DNA of 44,032 nucleotides from Candidatus Zhuqueibacterota bacterium (GTDB taxonomy: Bacteria; Zhuqueibacterota; Zhuqueibacteria; Residuimicrobiales; Oceaniaggregativiventaceae): assembly GCA_016929055.1 (NCBI GenBank), contig JAFGJN010000206.1, positions 1 through 44,032 on the forward strand, written 5' to 3'. Made by a program: the position numbers and the translations under genes. Numbering within the stretch: position 1 is the first letter of the stretch; every line of letters starts with the position of its first letter. The notes below the pieces were generated by a model. It did no database searches and had not been told where the DNA came from. It worked only from the letters and a program-made list of their open reading frames with translations. Shown here in pieces: positions 16,351-25,539 of the stretch.

Positions 16351-17513
16351 TTGAGATCCAACTCGGCGGCGAGCAAGAGCACATCGTCGCGCAGTTTTTC
16401 ACCGCTGTAAGATTTAACCGTTTCCACCATGCGATCGGCAAAATCCTCCAGCGGCAGGTTTGAAAAACGCAGCAGATTCTTTTTCAGGCCTGCGATCCCC
16501 AACGGTTTGTGTTGACCGTTCTCCGCTTCGATTGCGCCGTCGGTATAGATAAGCAATCGATCGCCGGAATGGATATCCACCTCCTCCTGTCGCGGGTTGG
16601 CCAGCGATGCATCGAACCCAATGATCATATTAAGCGAAGCCAATTCCTGCAGGTGACCGTTCTTTTTTCGCCACAGCAGAGCTGGCGGATGGGCGCTGCC
16701 GGCATACGACATCTTTTGCCGTGTTGTATCGATACAGACAGTCAAAGCGGTCAGAAAGAGCCCGGTTTGAGAAAAGGACTCGAAAAAAAAACGATTGAGC
16801 TTTTGCAGAATTTCCACCGGCTGCAGGTTCTCTCGCATCAGCTTCCGTCCTTCGCTGCACACCCGATTGACCAGCAGCGCCGCCGAGACGCCGTGTCCGG
16901 TAACATCTATCACCGTGAAATAAACCCGACCGTCGCTATTCGAGGCGATATCGGCAAAATCGCCGCCGAGACCAATCATCGGCCGGTATCGCACCGTCGC
17001 CATCACGCCATGAGCGGAAAATGATTCCGGCACCAATGAAGCTTGCACGCGCTTGGCCAAGGCCAAATCCCGGCTCAACATACGGTAGTACTGATCGAGG
17101 CGTGTCTGCTGCTCCTCGAGCTGCTGCCCGAGTTCGCGTCTTTCCAAAGCCTTGCGCACTTTAAAAAGCAGAGACTCGGAATGCACGGGTTTCGATAGAT
17201 AGTCGAAAGCCCCTTTTTTTATGGCATCAACAGCACTGCGAACGCTGCCAAAGCCGGTAAAAATCAACACCTGTGTATGCTTGTTCGCCTTTTTTGCCGC
17301 TTCCAGAACCTCGAGTCCTCCGACCTCATCCATGTGCAGGTCTGAAATCACCAAATCAAAGGGCTGTTCGGCGAGCAGACGCAAAGCGGTTTCGCCGCTT
17401 TCCGCTTCAGCAATCCTGTAGGATTCGCGCTGAAGGATCTGGAACAGAAATCGACGGACATTGTCGTCATCATCGACAACAAGGATTCGGGGGGCGGACT
17501 TAATTGATGACAT
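16347..17513 (-). CDS. Response regulator with SpoIIE-type PP2C phosphatase output (RsbU/HsbR-like)
   Basis: Two-domain signalling protein of 388 aa. The receiver domain (about 8-125) has the acidic pocket VVDDDD, phospho-acceptor Asp58 in LVISDLH and the conserved Lys in DYLSKP. A coiled linker leads to a PP2C/SpoIIE domain (about 165-385) with the metal-binding acids intact: GGDFAD, DVTGHG, YTDGAIEA and RDDVLLL. The design fits phosphatases that act on a phosphorylated STAS protein when a histidine kinase signals; HsbR of Pseudomonas has the same layout. No cognate histidine kinase lies in the window. It is 96 bp downstream of the double-GAF phosphatase and overlaps the radical SAM gene. 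Confidence 0.93.
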   Translation of the reverse strand: MSSIKSAPRILVVDDDDNVRRFLFQILQRESYRIAEAESGETALRLLAEQPFDLVISDLHMDEVGGLEVLEAAKKANKHTQVLIFTGFGSVRSAVDAIKKGAFDYLSKPVHSESLLFKVRKALERRELGQQLEEQQTRLDQYYRMLSRDLALAKRVQASLVPESFSAHGVMATVRYRPMIGLGGDFADIASNSDGRVYFTVIDVTGHGVSAALLVNRVCSEGRKLMRENLQPVEILQKLNRFFFESFSQTGLFLTALTVCIDTTRQKMSYAGSAHPPALLWRKKNGHLQELASLNMIIGFDASLANPRQEEVDIHSGDRLLIYTDGAIEAENGQHKPLGIAGLKKNLLRFSNLPLEDFADRMVETVKSYSGEKLRDDVLLLAAELDLK

Positions 17514-17609
17514 ACGTTTCTGGATCCGACTAAAGGTTAAGGAACTCGCACGGGGGGGGTAAAAAAATCCTGCAGACCGATTAAAGCAGAGGATGAAAAA
17601 GTGAACGGG

Positions 17610-19358
17610 CTAAGCGATCCGCACCCCAAGCACTGTCAAGTCATCCGGCAGTATTCCATCTTGGGCAAATTCGCGTACGCAGGTGAGCAGACGATCGACA
17701 ATTTCCTGCACAGAACAATCTCGATGGCTGAGCAAAAAGTTCTGCACGCCTGTTTCCTCAAATTCCTCGCCGTTTTGATTGCGCGCTTCGGTGACGCCGT
17801 CGGTAAACATAAGAATTAAATCACCTTTTTGCAATGGAATTGTTCCCGATCGATAGACGACATCGGGCATCATGCCGATGATGAGGCCGCCTTCCTCGAG
17901 CGGCAGAAGCGTTCCGTCGGATCGCATCAGATAGGGGGGGTTGTGGCCGGCATTGACAAAGGTCGCTTGCATGCGTCGCGGATCGATTTCGATAAAAAAC
18001 AAGGTGATAAATTTATCATAGCTGGTGCGGGAATAGATGAGATTGTTGATGCGGGCGATCATCGCCGCCCAATCGTTATAACCGGTGATCAAACTGTGGA
18101 TGCTGGCCTGGATATTGGACATGAGAAGAGAAGCCCCCACCCCCTTACCCGAGACATCGGCGATAACACAGGCGACCCTTGCGTTTTCCAGAGGAATCGA
18201 GTCGTAATAGTCGCCGCCGACCTGGCTCGACGGAATATTGAGTCCGGCAATCTGGACGCCTGGGATTTGGGGGTTATCGCGTGGCAACAGGCGTTGCTGA
18301 ATATCGCGCGCCAGAGCAAGTTCATCCTCGATTTTTTGTTTATCCAACGCTTCCTGAAACAGACGCGCATTCTCCAGAGATAGCATGGCGCGATTGGCCA
18401 AGTTGAAGAGAAAATCGATTTCGTCGGAATCGAACGGAGACCGGCGGCTCTTGGGGCCGATCAACAAAACACCTCGGGCTTGCGATTGAATCCGCATGGG
18501 AATAGCCAGAGCGATGCCCAGAGCTTGCAAACGGGTGATCTCCTCCGCTTCTGCGTCTTGGGCGACAAGCGGTTGCTCCAATTCCGAAAGATATTCTTGT
18601 GCAAGTCGAGCGATCTGAACTGCATCGGCTGATGGTATTCCGCGTTGTGCCATGAGCTGCAATCGCCCCTGACTTTTGAGTAAAACCATGCAACGCTGCA
18701 CCGCCATCTCGCCCATCACCGCATAGACCAGCATGGCAACGATCTTTTCTTCATCCAAAGTAGAGTTTAATTCGCGGCCGATCTCGAAAAGGGTTCCAAG
18801 TTCCTGCACTTTTTTATCCAATTGACGGTTGACCGTTTCCAGCTCTTTGAAGATCAGCGCGTTTTGGATTGCAGTGGCAGCGATATTCGAGAGCGAATCG
18901 AGATAGGCGATCTCGTCGGTGCTGAACTTTTGGTCTCCGACGCGAGCCCCCAGGCCGATGATACCGGACATATGCCCGTTGCTGTTGATGGGAAGAATCA
19001 GTGTGATGCGATGGGTTTCCAGAAAAGAGATGAATTCGCTGAATTCGTCTGTCAGATCAGTCGTCCGGACAGGTTGATCGAGTTGAGCGGGCAGTCGCAG
19101 GCGATGGTGCAGCACGTTGCTTGGCAAGCCCTTGGCGATCACGACTTTGAAATCATCGTCTTGCTGGCGAATCATGACCAAACCGCGTGTGATCATCATT
19201 CGCCCCATGGGTGTAAGCAGAAGGTTGTTGAGAATGGGGTTAAGCTGCAGCGAGGAGTTGAGAATTTGACTCAATTCAAACAGGGATTGCAGCTCAACGA
19301 GGCGCTGATCGAGCTGCCGTTCGATGCCAGAAAGTGGAGAATGGATCCGTCTGCTCAT
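17610..19358 (-). CDS. Double-GAF SpoIIE-type protein phosphatase
   Basis: Cytoplasmic phosphatase of 582 aa with two GAF sensor domains (about 25-165 and 185-335), a helical linker of the kind that transmits signals (DKQKIEDELALARDIQQRLLP) and a C-terminal PP2C domain. The catalytic acids are present in GGDYYDSI, DVSGKGVGASL, FTDGVTEARN and PDDLTVLG. The likely substrate is the phosphoserine of the STAS protein encoded two genes upstream. The GAF ligands cannot be read from the sequence. ATG 19358 shares one base with the TGA of the kinase gene; a GTG codon lies directly before it. This intimate arrangement suggests co-translation. Confidence 0.93.
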   Translation of the reverse strand: MSRRIHSPLSGIERQLDQRLVELQSLFELSQILNSSLQLNPILNNLLLTPMGRMMITRGLVMIRQQDDDFKVVIAKGLPSNVLHHRLRLPAQLDQPVRTTDLTDEFSEFISFLETHRITLILPINSNGHMSGIIGLGARVGDQKFSTDEIAYLDSLSNIAATAIQNALIFKELETVNRQLDKKVQELGTLFEIGRELNSTLDEEKIVAMLVYAVMGEMAVQRCMVLLKSQGRLQLMAQRGIPSADAVQIARLAQEYLSELEQPLVAQDAEAEEITRLQALGIALAIPMRIQSQARGVLLIGPKSRRSPFDSDEIDFLFNLANRAMLSLENARLFQEALDKQKIEDELALARDIQQRLLPRDNPQIPGVQIAGLNIPSSQVGGDYYDSIPLENARVACVIADVSGKGVGASLLMSNIQASIHSLITGYNDWAAMIARINNLIYSRTSYDKFITLFFIEIDPRRMQATFVNAGHNPPYLMRSDGTLLPLEEGGLIIGMMPDVVYRSGTIPLQKGDLILMFTDGVTEARNQNGEEFEETGVQNFLLSHRDCSVQEIVDRLLTCVREFAQDGILPDDLTVLGVRIA

Positions 19359-19828
19359 CACTTCCGGTCTCTTTTTTGCACCAGCTGTGAATCGTCCTTA
19401 TCGATAAAATACTTGACCATTCGAACTTGATTGCTGAGGCCCGGCCGAATTTTATAATCGACTTCATCCATCAGGGTGCGCATAAGATAAATCCCTAGCC
19501 CGCCGACGCGCAATTCGGCCAGGTATTCTTTCATATCAGGTATTTTGATTTCATCGGGATGGAATCCCTTGCCATGGTCCGTGACCAAGACTGTAAATTT
19601 TTGATAATCGATCTGAATCGCCACATCCAGCGCTTTTTGGTCCTTGGGATCATACGCGTGTTTGATCACATTGGTGCAAGCCTCATCTGTGGCCAGTTCG
19701 ATTTTGCCAATATCATCTTCTGAAAAGCCAACCTTGTTCGCCACAAGGCCGACAAAAGCGCGGATGAGCTCTAAATTTTCCGTTTGGCTCGGAATGCGCA
19801 GCTTGTATTCTGTTTTGCTTTTCACCAT
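19358..19828 (-). CDS. RsbW/SpoIIAB-like serine kinase (anti-sigma factor type)
   Basis: GHKL ATPase-fold protein of 156 aa. The N-box is ELATDEACTNVIKHAY (Glu49, Asn53), the G1 box VTDHGKGF (Asp84, Gly86, Gly88) and the G2 box VGGLGIYLMRTL. In known systems such a kinase binds and inhibits a sigma factor or other target and phosphorylates its STAS antagonist. Here the STAS gene lies 7 bp upstream. The target is not in the window, so it could hold a sigma factor or another output protein. The arrangement STAS, kinase, phosphatase matches a partner-switching module. Confidence 0.94.
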   Translation of the reverse strand: MVKSKTEYKLRIPSQTENLELIRAFVGLVANKVGFSEDDIGKIELATDEACTNVIKHAYDPKDQKALDVAIQIDYQKFTVLVTDHGKGFHPDEIKIPDMKEYLAELRVGGLGIYLMRTLMDEVDYKIRPGLSNQVRMVKYFIDKDDSQLVQKRDRK

Positions 19829-19835
19829 CGATTTC

Positions 19836-20219
19836 TCACTTTTGGTTATCCTGACTGCCCTTGTTCAGCGATGTTTGGAAAAATTTTTCCCGAGCGGTTT
19901 CCAAATCATCGACGATATCATAAAGAGTCGGGAATCCGAGCAAATCGAAAACGCGATAAATCTTGGTGTTCATACGGCACATTTTGATATCGCCACCGTT
20001 GGTTCGGATTTGTTCGATAAATCCCATAAACACCCCCAAACCGGCGCTGCTGATATATCCGAGATCGGCAAAATCGACCAGGATCTGAAACCGCCCCTCA
20101 TCCAGCAGTTTTTGGATTTCCCTTTCCAAGATCGGGGCGGTGTGTGCGTCGAGAAACCCGGCAACACGAAGCGAGCTCAATTGGTCTTCATCACTTCGTT
20201 TGACCTGGAAATTGCTCAT
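19836..20219 (-). CDS. STAS-domain anti-anti-sigma factor (RsbV/SpoIIAA-like)
   Basis: Small cytoplasmic STAS protein of 127 aa. The phospho-acceptor region is YISSAGLGVF, with Ser57/Ser58 at the position phosphorylated in SpoIIAA and RsbV. The unphosphorylated form would bind the RsbW-like kinase encoded next door and free its target. A C-terminal tail (about residues 110-127) is polar. Four phosphatases in the same cluster are candidate activators. Its start overlaps the previous gene's stop by 4 bp and is served by GGAGG 8 nt upstream. Confidence 0.95.
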   Translation of the reverse strand: MSNFQVKRSDEDQLSSLRVAGFLDAHTAPILEREIQKLLDEGRFQILVDFADLGYISSAGLGVFMGFIEQIRTNGGDIKMCRMNTKIYRVFDLLGFPTLYDIVDDLETAREKFFQTSLNKGSQDNQK

Positions 20220-22345
20220 CTATCAACCTCCGTTTCGATAGAGATATCTGAATTGGAATCCGGAAATTCAACCTCACGAGACCTTGGGGTCTCGATCGGG
20301 GTGAAATGCTCCGGCCAGTCGAATGTGATGACCACCAGGGTCAGGTCATCATGTGCTTTTGCATCACCGACAAATTGGTCGATTGCATTGAGCAGTCCCT
20401 GTCGCACCTGTTTTGCCGGCAACCCTTTAAGCGACGCCAGAGTTTCAATGAGACGTTGTTCTCCATACTCTTCGCCCAGAGTGTTGCGAATCTCTGTTGC
20501 GCCATCGGTATAGAGGAGCAAGGTCATGCCGGGATGCAATTCGATTTTTTCCTCGTTCAAAGCTGCATCGAAAACCGGACCGCTGTCGAGTCCGATGCCG
20601 AGCCCGTTGGGCTGCAAAGCCACAATCTCATCCTGATCCTTGTCGGCAAGTAAAACGGGACAATGCCCTGCACGACAAAAAGTAAAACACTTTTCCTGCA
20701 GGTCAATCATCCCATAAATTAACGTAATAAAATGATTGGATTCAATACTTTTATAGATGATACGATTGGCCTCGCGAACCACCCGCAAAGGATTGCACAG
20801 TGTCCGCGCCAGGGCATCTATTACTCCTTTGATTTCAGCCATATAAAACGCAGCCGACGCGCCTTTGCCCGACACATCGCCAACGACAACGCCCCATTTG
20901 CCTCCATGCTCGAGGTCGATAAAATCGTAATAATCCCCCCCCACTTCGTTGGCGGTCTTGCAGATTGCCTCAACCTGCAATCCGGGCAAATCCGGCAAAC
21001 ACTTGGGCAAGAGGTTCATTTGTGCATCATGGGCCAACCGCAATTCATGCTCAAAGCGCTCTTTGAGCAGAGACGCTTTTATCAGGCGGGTGTTTTCCAC
21101 GGCAATAACCGCCTGTGCAGCAAAGGCGTTCAACAATTCGACGTCCTCTTGCTCGAAACCGAATGTCCCGCTTTTGCCTGCATAGAGATAGCCGATGCTT
21201 TCCTGGCCCGAGACCATCGGCACGATCAACAGCGATCCCAGATTCGCTTTCCAGCGAGCGAAAAAACGCAACCGGCTATTGCGGGGCATCTGATTCTCGA
21301 CAAGCGCTTTTTTTTGGGTCAAATCCTCCATCTGCTCGATGCGCGGAAGATATTTTTGGCGCAGACGTTTTTCCTTGTCGGTCAGATTGCACCAGGCCAC
21401 CAGATCGAGGCTTTGCGATCCTTGATCGACCAACTCCAACCAGCTGTATTCGGCTTCAGTGACTTTTGCCGCCAATTTGACGATCTGACTGACCAATTTT
21501 TGTAGATCGAATTCAGAACTCATGGTACTGCTGAGCGCATACAATGACTCCATTTCGCGAATTTTACGATCGAACAAGTGTGCGGTGGGCAAATGTGCGG
21601 TTACAACGAGCAAAGCGATGGTCAGATAGAGTGCAAAAAAAAGAACCGACAACGCCAAAAAGGCACCGAGAAACGGAATCGCAATCGTTACGGCAGAGAA
21701 ATCAAATAAACGCGCTACCAAATGCCAGGCAAAGGGCAACAAAAAAAGACCGCCCCAAAAAGAAGCCAACTTTTGCCGGCGATTCAGATAGTGAATCCAG
21801 CTGACGCGAGAACCATTGATGCCAAACAAAACGAGAAGAATCAACCATCCCAGGCCGGCCATCACCCCATTCTCGGTAAAGGGAAGAGGCAGGTTTGCCA
21901 CCGGCTGTCCAGCGGATGTTCGCAAAAAAGCGATTAAAAGCATAAAAAAGATCATCCAGCCAAAATTTCTTTCCGTAGATGGTTTGCGTTTGATATAGAT
22001 CAGATGCCGAAAAAGTGAAAGTAAAATCAGGACAGCCGTCGTGCTATAGACGGCCCACAGCCAAACGAGAACGGAACTCTCGCCGGAAGAAGGTTCAACA
22101 AAATGGGAAGCAAGATCGGTAAAAAGAATGATAAAAAAGATCTGACGGATCGTCTGGATATTGCTTTGAAAAGCCAGCCACTTTTGAATCGGAATGAGAA
22201 AAAAGGAGAGCCATATAGCCAGGGCAATCATCAGGTTACCGCTAATGGAAAGCACCGTTGGAACAAATCGGCTGCCGACGATTGTCACAAGGAAAAGCAG
22301 CAGAGCGATAAAAATAGGTGTTTTTTTGACACGGTTTTGCATCAT
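20216..22345 (-). CDS. Polytopic membrane protein with GAF and SpoIIE-type phosphatase domains
   Basis: A 709-aa sensor phosphatase. The N-terminal 265 residues hold about seven or eight hydrophobic helices with short loops and no catalytic motif, probably a membrane sensor. A GAF domain follows (about 270-425), then a linker with the RFEHELRLAHDAQMNLLP segment, then PP2C. Metal-site residues are GGDYYDFI, DVSGKGASAAFYM, YTDGATEIRN and HDDLTLVV, followed by a polar tail of about 30 residues. It likely dephosphorylates the STAS protein, whose gene overlaps its stop codon. Two adjacent ATG codons at 22345 and 22342 could serve as starts. Confidence 0.92.
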   Translation of the reverse strand: MMQNRVKKTPIFIALLLFLVTIVGSRFVPTVLSISGNLMIALAIWLSFFLIPIQKWLAFQSNIQTIRQIFFIILFTDLASHFVEPSSGESSVLVWLWAVYSTTAVLILLSLFRHLIYIKRKPSTERNFGWMIFFMLLIAFLRTSAGQPVANLPLPFTENGVMAGLGWLILLVLFGINGSRVSWIHYLNRRQKLASFWGGLFLLPFAWHLVARLFDFSAVTIAIPFLGAFLALSVLFFALYLTIALLVVTAHLPTAHLFDRKIREMESLYALSSTMSSEFDLQKLVSQIVKLAAKVTEAEYSWLELVDQGSQSLDLVAWCNLTDKEKRLRQKYLPRIEQMEDLTQKKALVENQMPRNSRLRFFARWKANLGSLLIVPMVSGQESIGYLYAGKSGTFGFEQEDVELLNAFAAQAVIAVENTRLIKASLLKERFEHELRLAHDAQMNLLPKCLPDLPGLQVEAICKTANEVGGDYYDFIDLEHGGKWGVVVGDVSGKGASAAFYMAEIKGVIDALARTLCNPLRVVREANRIIYKSIESNHFITLIYGMIDLQEKCFTFCRAGHCPVLLADKDQDEIVALQPNGLGIGLDSGPVFDAALNEEKIELHPGMTLLLYTDGATEIRNTLGEEYGEQRLIETLASLKGLPAKQVRQGLLNAIDQFVGDAKAHDDLTLVVITFDWPEHFTPIETPRSREVEFPDSNSDISIETEVDR

Positions 22346-22365
22346 TGGAAAATTTCCAGCCAGAG

Positions 22366-24813
22366 CTAGAGAATCTTGACAACCAGCAGGGTCATATCGT
22401 CGTGCTGCAGGGTATTGCCAACGAATTCCTGCACGCGGTTTTCGATCTCGTTCAAAATTGTCTGGGCACTTCGATCCCCCACCGCGACAAGAATATCGCG
22501 CAGACGATCTTCGCCAAATTCTTCCTGCACGGCGTTCAAAGCTTCACTAAAGCCGTCGGTATAAAGTAGATAGACATCACCGCTCTCCAGCGGCAGGGTC
22601 ATTTCTTCGATCTGTCGGTCGAACAATGGGCCGCCTTCGAGTCCGAGCGCGATACCGCTGGGACAAAACATCTCGGTGCCGCCGCTGCGGTTGCGTTGGG
22701 CGATAATCGGATTGTGACCAGCACGGGCAAAAGTCAGTGTTTTGGCATCCAGATCAAAGACGGCATAAATCATGCTGATAAAGTGGCCGCGTTCGACATT
22801 TTCATAAAACAGCTTGTTTATTTCGCTCAGAACCGAACGGGGACTGGTCATGGTTCGGGTGCAGGAGCGCAGAAAACCTTTGGTCAAAGTCATATAAAAA
22901 GCAGCAGAAATGCCTTTCCCCGACACATCGCCTATCGCCACTCCGATACGTGAAGCGCCCATCGGAATGAAATCATAATAGTCGCCACCGACATCGAGTG
23001 CGGGAATACATTTGCCCGCCATCTGCAGATTGGCCATGCGCGGCAGGATGCGCGGCAAAAAACTCAACTGGACCTTTCGAGCGATTTCCAGCTCGCGTTG
23101 CAAACGCTGTCTTTCAAGAAGCTTGGTCACGTAGGCCGGTGTAAAACGCAGCAGTTGGCGCGAGGTAATCAACCGTTGGTACCCGACAAGAGCGAGAAAG
23201 CCCACACCTCCGGTCAGCAGCAAAACAGATAGAGCCGAGAACCGGAACGACGGATGGGCGAGATAATAGTATTGAATGATGTCGAAAAACAAGAAATAGC
23301 TCAGGTTGGCAAAAAGTGCGGTTAACAAATCGAAACGCCAGAAAACCAGTGCATAAATTCCGCCAGAGATCAAACCGATTACAAATCGAACCAGCACCGG
23401 CTGGGAAGGAAAGTCGGTGTTGAGACCAAGCCCCCAGAATATGCCAACCAGGACGACAACCCATATTGTGCGGCCGAAATAGCGCGCAATCAGAGTCGTC
23501 AGAAACGCTATAAAGATTACCTGCTGCCAAATAGAAACATTCAGCGCATGAATAACGGACTGAAAAAACCGGCTTTGAGAATTTATTTTCTGCAATCCGT
23601 AATTCCAGCGCGAGAGATCGAGCATATCGGCAGCCATCGTCACACGCAGAAGCAAGGCGGTCAGTCCAAGTATGAGAGCGCCATAGGCAAAACCGCGCAA
23701 AACCGCCAGAGCAAATGATCGGTGGCGCACCTGTCCGCGACGCATGGCGTCCAGCGTCAGCAATTTATCGTCCCAATAATGACGCACGACCGCATCAGAG
23801 CAAGCCAGAGCCGCAAGAGCGATAAAACCGATAAAGATAGCCGAAAATCCGACGGAGATGAATTTTTCCCAAAAAACGATACCGCCCACCTCGACCTTTA
23901 AAAATCCGCTCAGGAGGGTGATCACGGCCACAAGGACGGCAACGGGGGCGACGTATCTAAAACTCATACCATCTGCACGCAAATAGCGGACGAAAAAGAA
24001 CAGATAAAGGATCACGCTGCCCAAAATAACCAGGAGAACCGGAACGGTTTCCATAATGAGTTGAAACCGCGAAGGTGTGCTCGACGGAACATCGTAATTT
24101 ATTGCAATGCGGCCAATTCGATCGCCGAGCACGGCGATCTCGAGCAAGACAGGCAATCCAGCAACATTCTCTTCCGCTTTGTATTCGACGATCGTGTCGA
24201 CGCGATAGTCATGAGCCGTTTGGCGCAGGCGGAAGAATTGAAAGAAACCGACCCTATCGGCAAAGCGGACAGCCAAAAGTGAATCAGCGAGTTGTCGAGC
24301 CCGTTGTTGGTCGAGATTGACAGTGAGACTGTCATCGCGTCTGGAAAGATCCAGACCGATTTCGCGCCCGTGCGTATCAAAAGTCAATGATATCGATTGA
24401 ACTCCGACCGGCAGAGTGTCATGCTCCTCTTTACCTTTCGGGGCAGACCAAACTGTGGACCAGGTATAGATCGGCAGAACATCAAGTATCAAGCTGTCGG
24501 CTGCCTTGCTGGAAAATTCTTTTTCCACATGGCGCAATAGATCCTGATTGACCCCCAGTTCGCACTGGAGATCATTGGTCGAGACCCGATAGCCCATTTG
24601 CTGCAGGCTTTTTTGCGCTTTTTGACGAATCTCAACCGCATCGGATTTCAAACGAACAGCACCGAGCGGAAAAATTCGAGGATAACAGACGTAAAAAATG
24701 AGGATCCCGACCAATCCGGCCAGAGCTATCCAGTAATCTGATTTTTCGAGCCTTTGCTGCATTGATGACGCATCCATTTCTTGGGTTGTCGATACCGGCG
24801 CATCGATACACAT
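22366..24813 (-). CDS. Membrane SpoIIE-type phosphatase on a CPBP/CAAX-protease-like fold
   Basis: An 815-aa sensor phosphatase. A first helix (about 27-45) is followed by a roughly 210-residue region, likely periplasmic (46-255), then about eight more helices (256-545), a helical linker and PP2C (about 580-815). Catalytic acids are present in VGGDYYDFI, DVSGKGISAAF, YTDGFSEALN and HDDMTLLVV. The helices at 420-510 resemble a CPBP/CAAX protease, but the catalytic positions are changed: the Glu-Glu-x-x-x-Arg motif reads Gln430-Gln431...Ile435, and FxxxH reads Phe459...Gly463. I infer a dead protease fold reused as a membrane sensor. ATG codons at 24813, 24777 and 24762 are all possible starts; none has a strong ribosome-binding site. 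It begins the phosphatase train, 20 bp before the next gene. Confidence 0.88.
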   Translation of the reverse strand: MCIDAPVSTTQEMDASSMQQRLEKSDYWIALAGLVGILIFYVCYPRIFPLGAVRLKSDAVEIRQKAQKSLQQMGYRVSTNDLQCELGVNQDLLRHVEKEFSSKAADSLILDVLPIYTWSTVWSAPKGKEEHDTLPVGVQSISLTFDTHGREIGLDLSRRDDSLTVNLDQQRARQLADSLLAVRFADRVGFFQFFRLRQTAHDYRVDTIVEYKAEENVAGLPVLLEIAVLGDRIGRIAINYDVPSSTPSRFQLIMETVPVLLVILGSVILYLFFFVRYLRADGMSFRYVAPVAVLVAVITLLSGFLKVEVGGIVFWEKFISVGFSAIFIGFIALAALACSDAVVRHYWDDKLLTLDAMRRGQVRHRSFALAVLRGFAYGALILGLTALLLRVTMAADMLDLSRWNYGLQKINSQSRFFQSVIHALNVSIWQQVIFIAFLTTLIARYFGRTIWVVVLVGIFWGLGLNTDFPSQPVLVRFVIGLISGGIYALVFWRFDLLTALFANLSYFLFFDIIQYYYLAHPSFRFSALSVLLLTGGVGFLALVGYQRLITSRQLLRFTPAYVTKLLERQRLQRELEIARKVQLSFLPRILPRMANLQMAGKCIPALDVGGDYYDFIPMGASRIGVAIGDVSGKGISAAFYMTLTKGFLRSCTRTMTSPRSVLSEINKLFYENVERGHFISMIYAVFDLDAKTLTFARAGHNPIIAQRNRSGGTEMFCPSGIALGLEGGPLFDRQIEEMTLPLESGDVYLLYTDGFSEALNAVQEEFGEDRLRDILVAVGDRSAQTILNEIENRVQEFVGNTLQHDDMTLLVVKIL

Positions 24814-24864
24814 GCGCCAACAGTGATACGCAAATAATGGGGCAAAAGTTACGATTGCGGCGGG

Positions 24865-25446
24865 TTAAATGCTTTCGGTTGACCGGTCTGAAAATACTCG
24901 AGCGCTGAAAACAAAGATCCGAGTTTCAGGATCTTTCCAATCGTCCCTATCGAGTCCCGCTTTCAGACAGGTGTGTTGCAAAAAATGGGTTCGATCCCAC
25001 TGGTGTTCAACCGCCACCTGCGGTAAAAGCAAACCGCTTTGCATTCGGCGTTCGATAAAAAGGCCATGTCGCCCGATTTGAATCTCGTCAATCGAAACGA
25101 TTTTTTTCAAGGGTGTGAGCACCGATATTTCAATTTCCAGGGCGTCCAATTCGTCGACGCGGATAGTTGGAAAGCGGAAATCTCGTGAAGCAGCGGCTTG
25201 GGCCATCTCCACAACCGTCTCCCACAGAGGCCGGACGGCCTTGATATAGCCAATACAGCCGCGCAATTCGTCGTGCACATAAAGCGAGACAAAAGCTCCG
25301 CTAGGCCGTAGCAGCCTGTTGTTGTCGCCGGAATAGGCTGGCGGCGGCTCTTTTAGCAGCTGTTTTTCGATGCCGAGCCGGGCGAGCAGTAATAGCTCGG
25401 TTTGCTCGGCCGTGGTCAGTTCGTCGGCTTGATTGTTTTCTGCCAC
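24865..25446 (-). CDS. amrA: AMMECR1-domain protein (AmmeMemoRadiSam protein A)
   Basis: A 193-aa cytoplasmic AMMECR1-domain protein. Family marks are the LRGCIG motif with its conserved Cys, FRFPTI, and ISVLTPLKKI, with DRTHFLQHTCLKAGLDRDDW near the C-terminus. The biochemical role of the family is not settled; its gene typically sits with Memo and a radical SAM gene, as here. It starts with GTG (AGGTG upstream) and has no signal peptide or membrane segment. A second AMMECR1 domain is fused to Memo in the next gene upstream, so the cell carries two versions with presumably different locations. Confidence 0.92.
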   Translation of the reverse strand: MAENNQADELTTAEQTELLLLARLGIEKQLLKEPPPAYSGDNNRLLRPSGAFVSLYVHDELRGCIGYIKAVRPLWETVVEMAQAAASRDFRFPTIRVDELDALEIEISVLTPLKKIVSIDEIQIGRHGLFIERRMQSGLLLPQVAVEHQWDRTHFLQHTCLKAGLDRDDWKDPETRIFVFSARVFSDRSTESI

Positions 25447-25539
25447 AATTGCACCTGTTGTTTGGACTCGAATCGGCCTGAATGCCGGGATTTTTATATC
25501 GCATGCCGGGTAGCCGATTACCCGACACCTCTTTGCGAC

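Noticed and set aside
17550-17567. A run of eight G followed by an A-run between two phosphatase genes
   Set aside because: Simple homopolymer sequence in a 96-bp gap; no stem or promoter can be supported.
16347-24813. A sigma factor gene within or beside the partner-switching cluster
   Set aside because: I checked the products of neighbouring genes, and none has sigma-factor regions. The target is likely outside the window.
25507-25524. Small hairpin CGGGTA-gccgat-TACCCG between the two AMMECR1-domain genes
   Set aside because: Only 6 bp, with no T-run on either strand; not called as a terminator.
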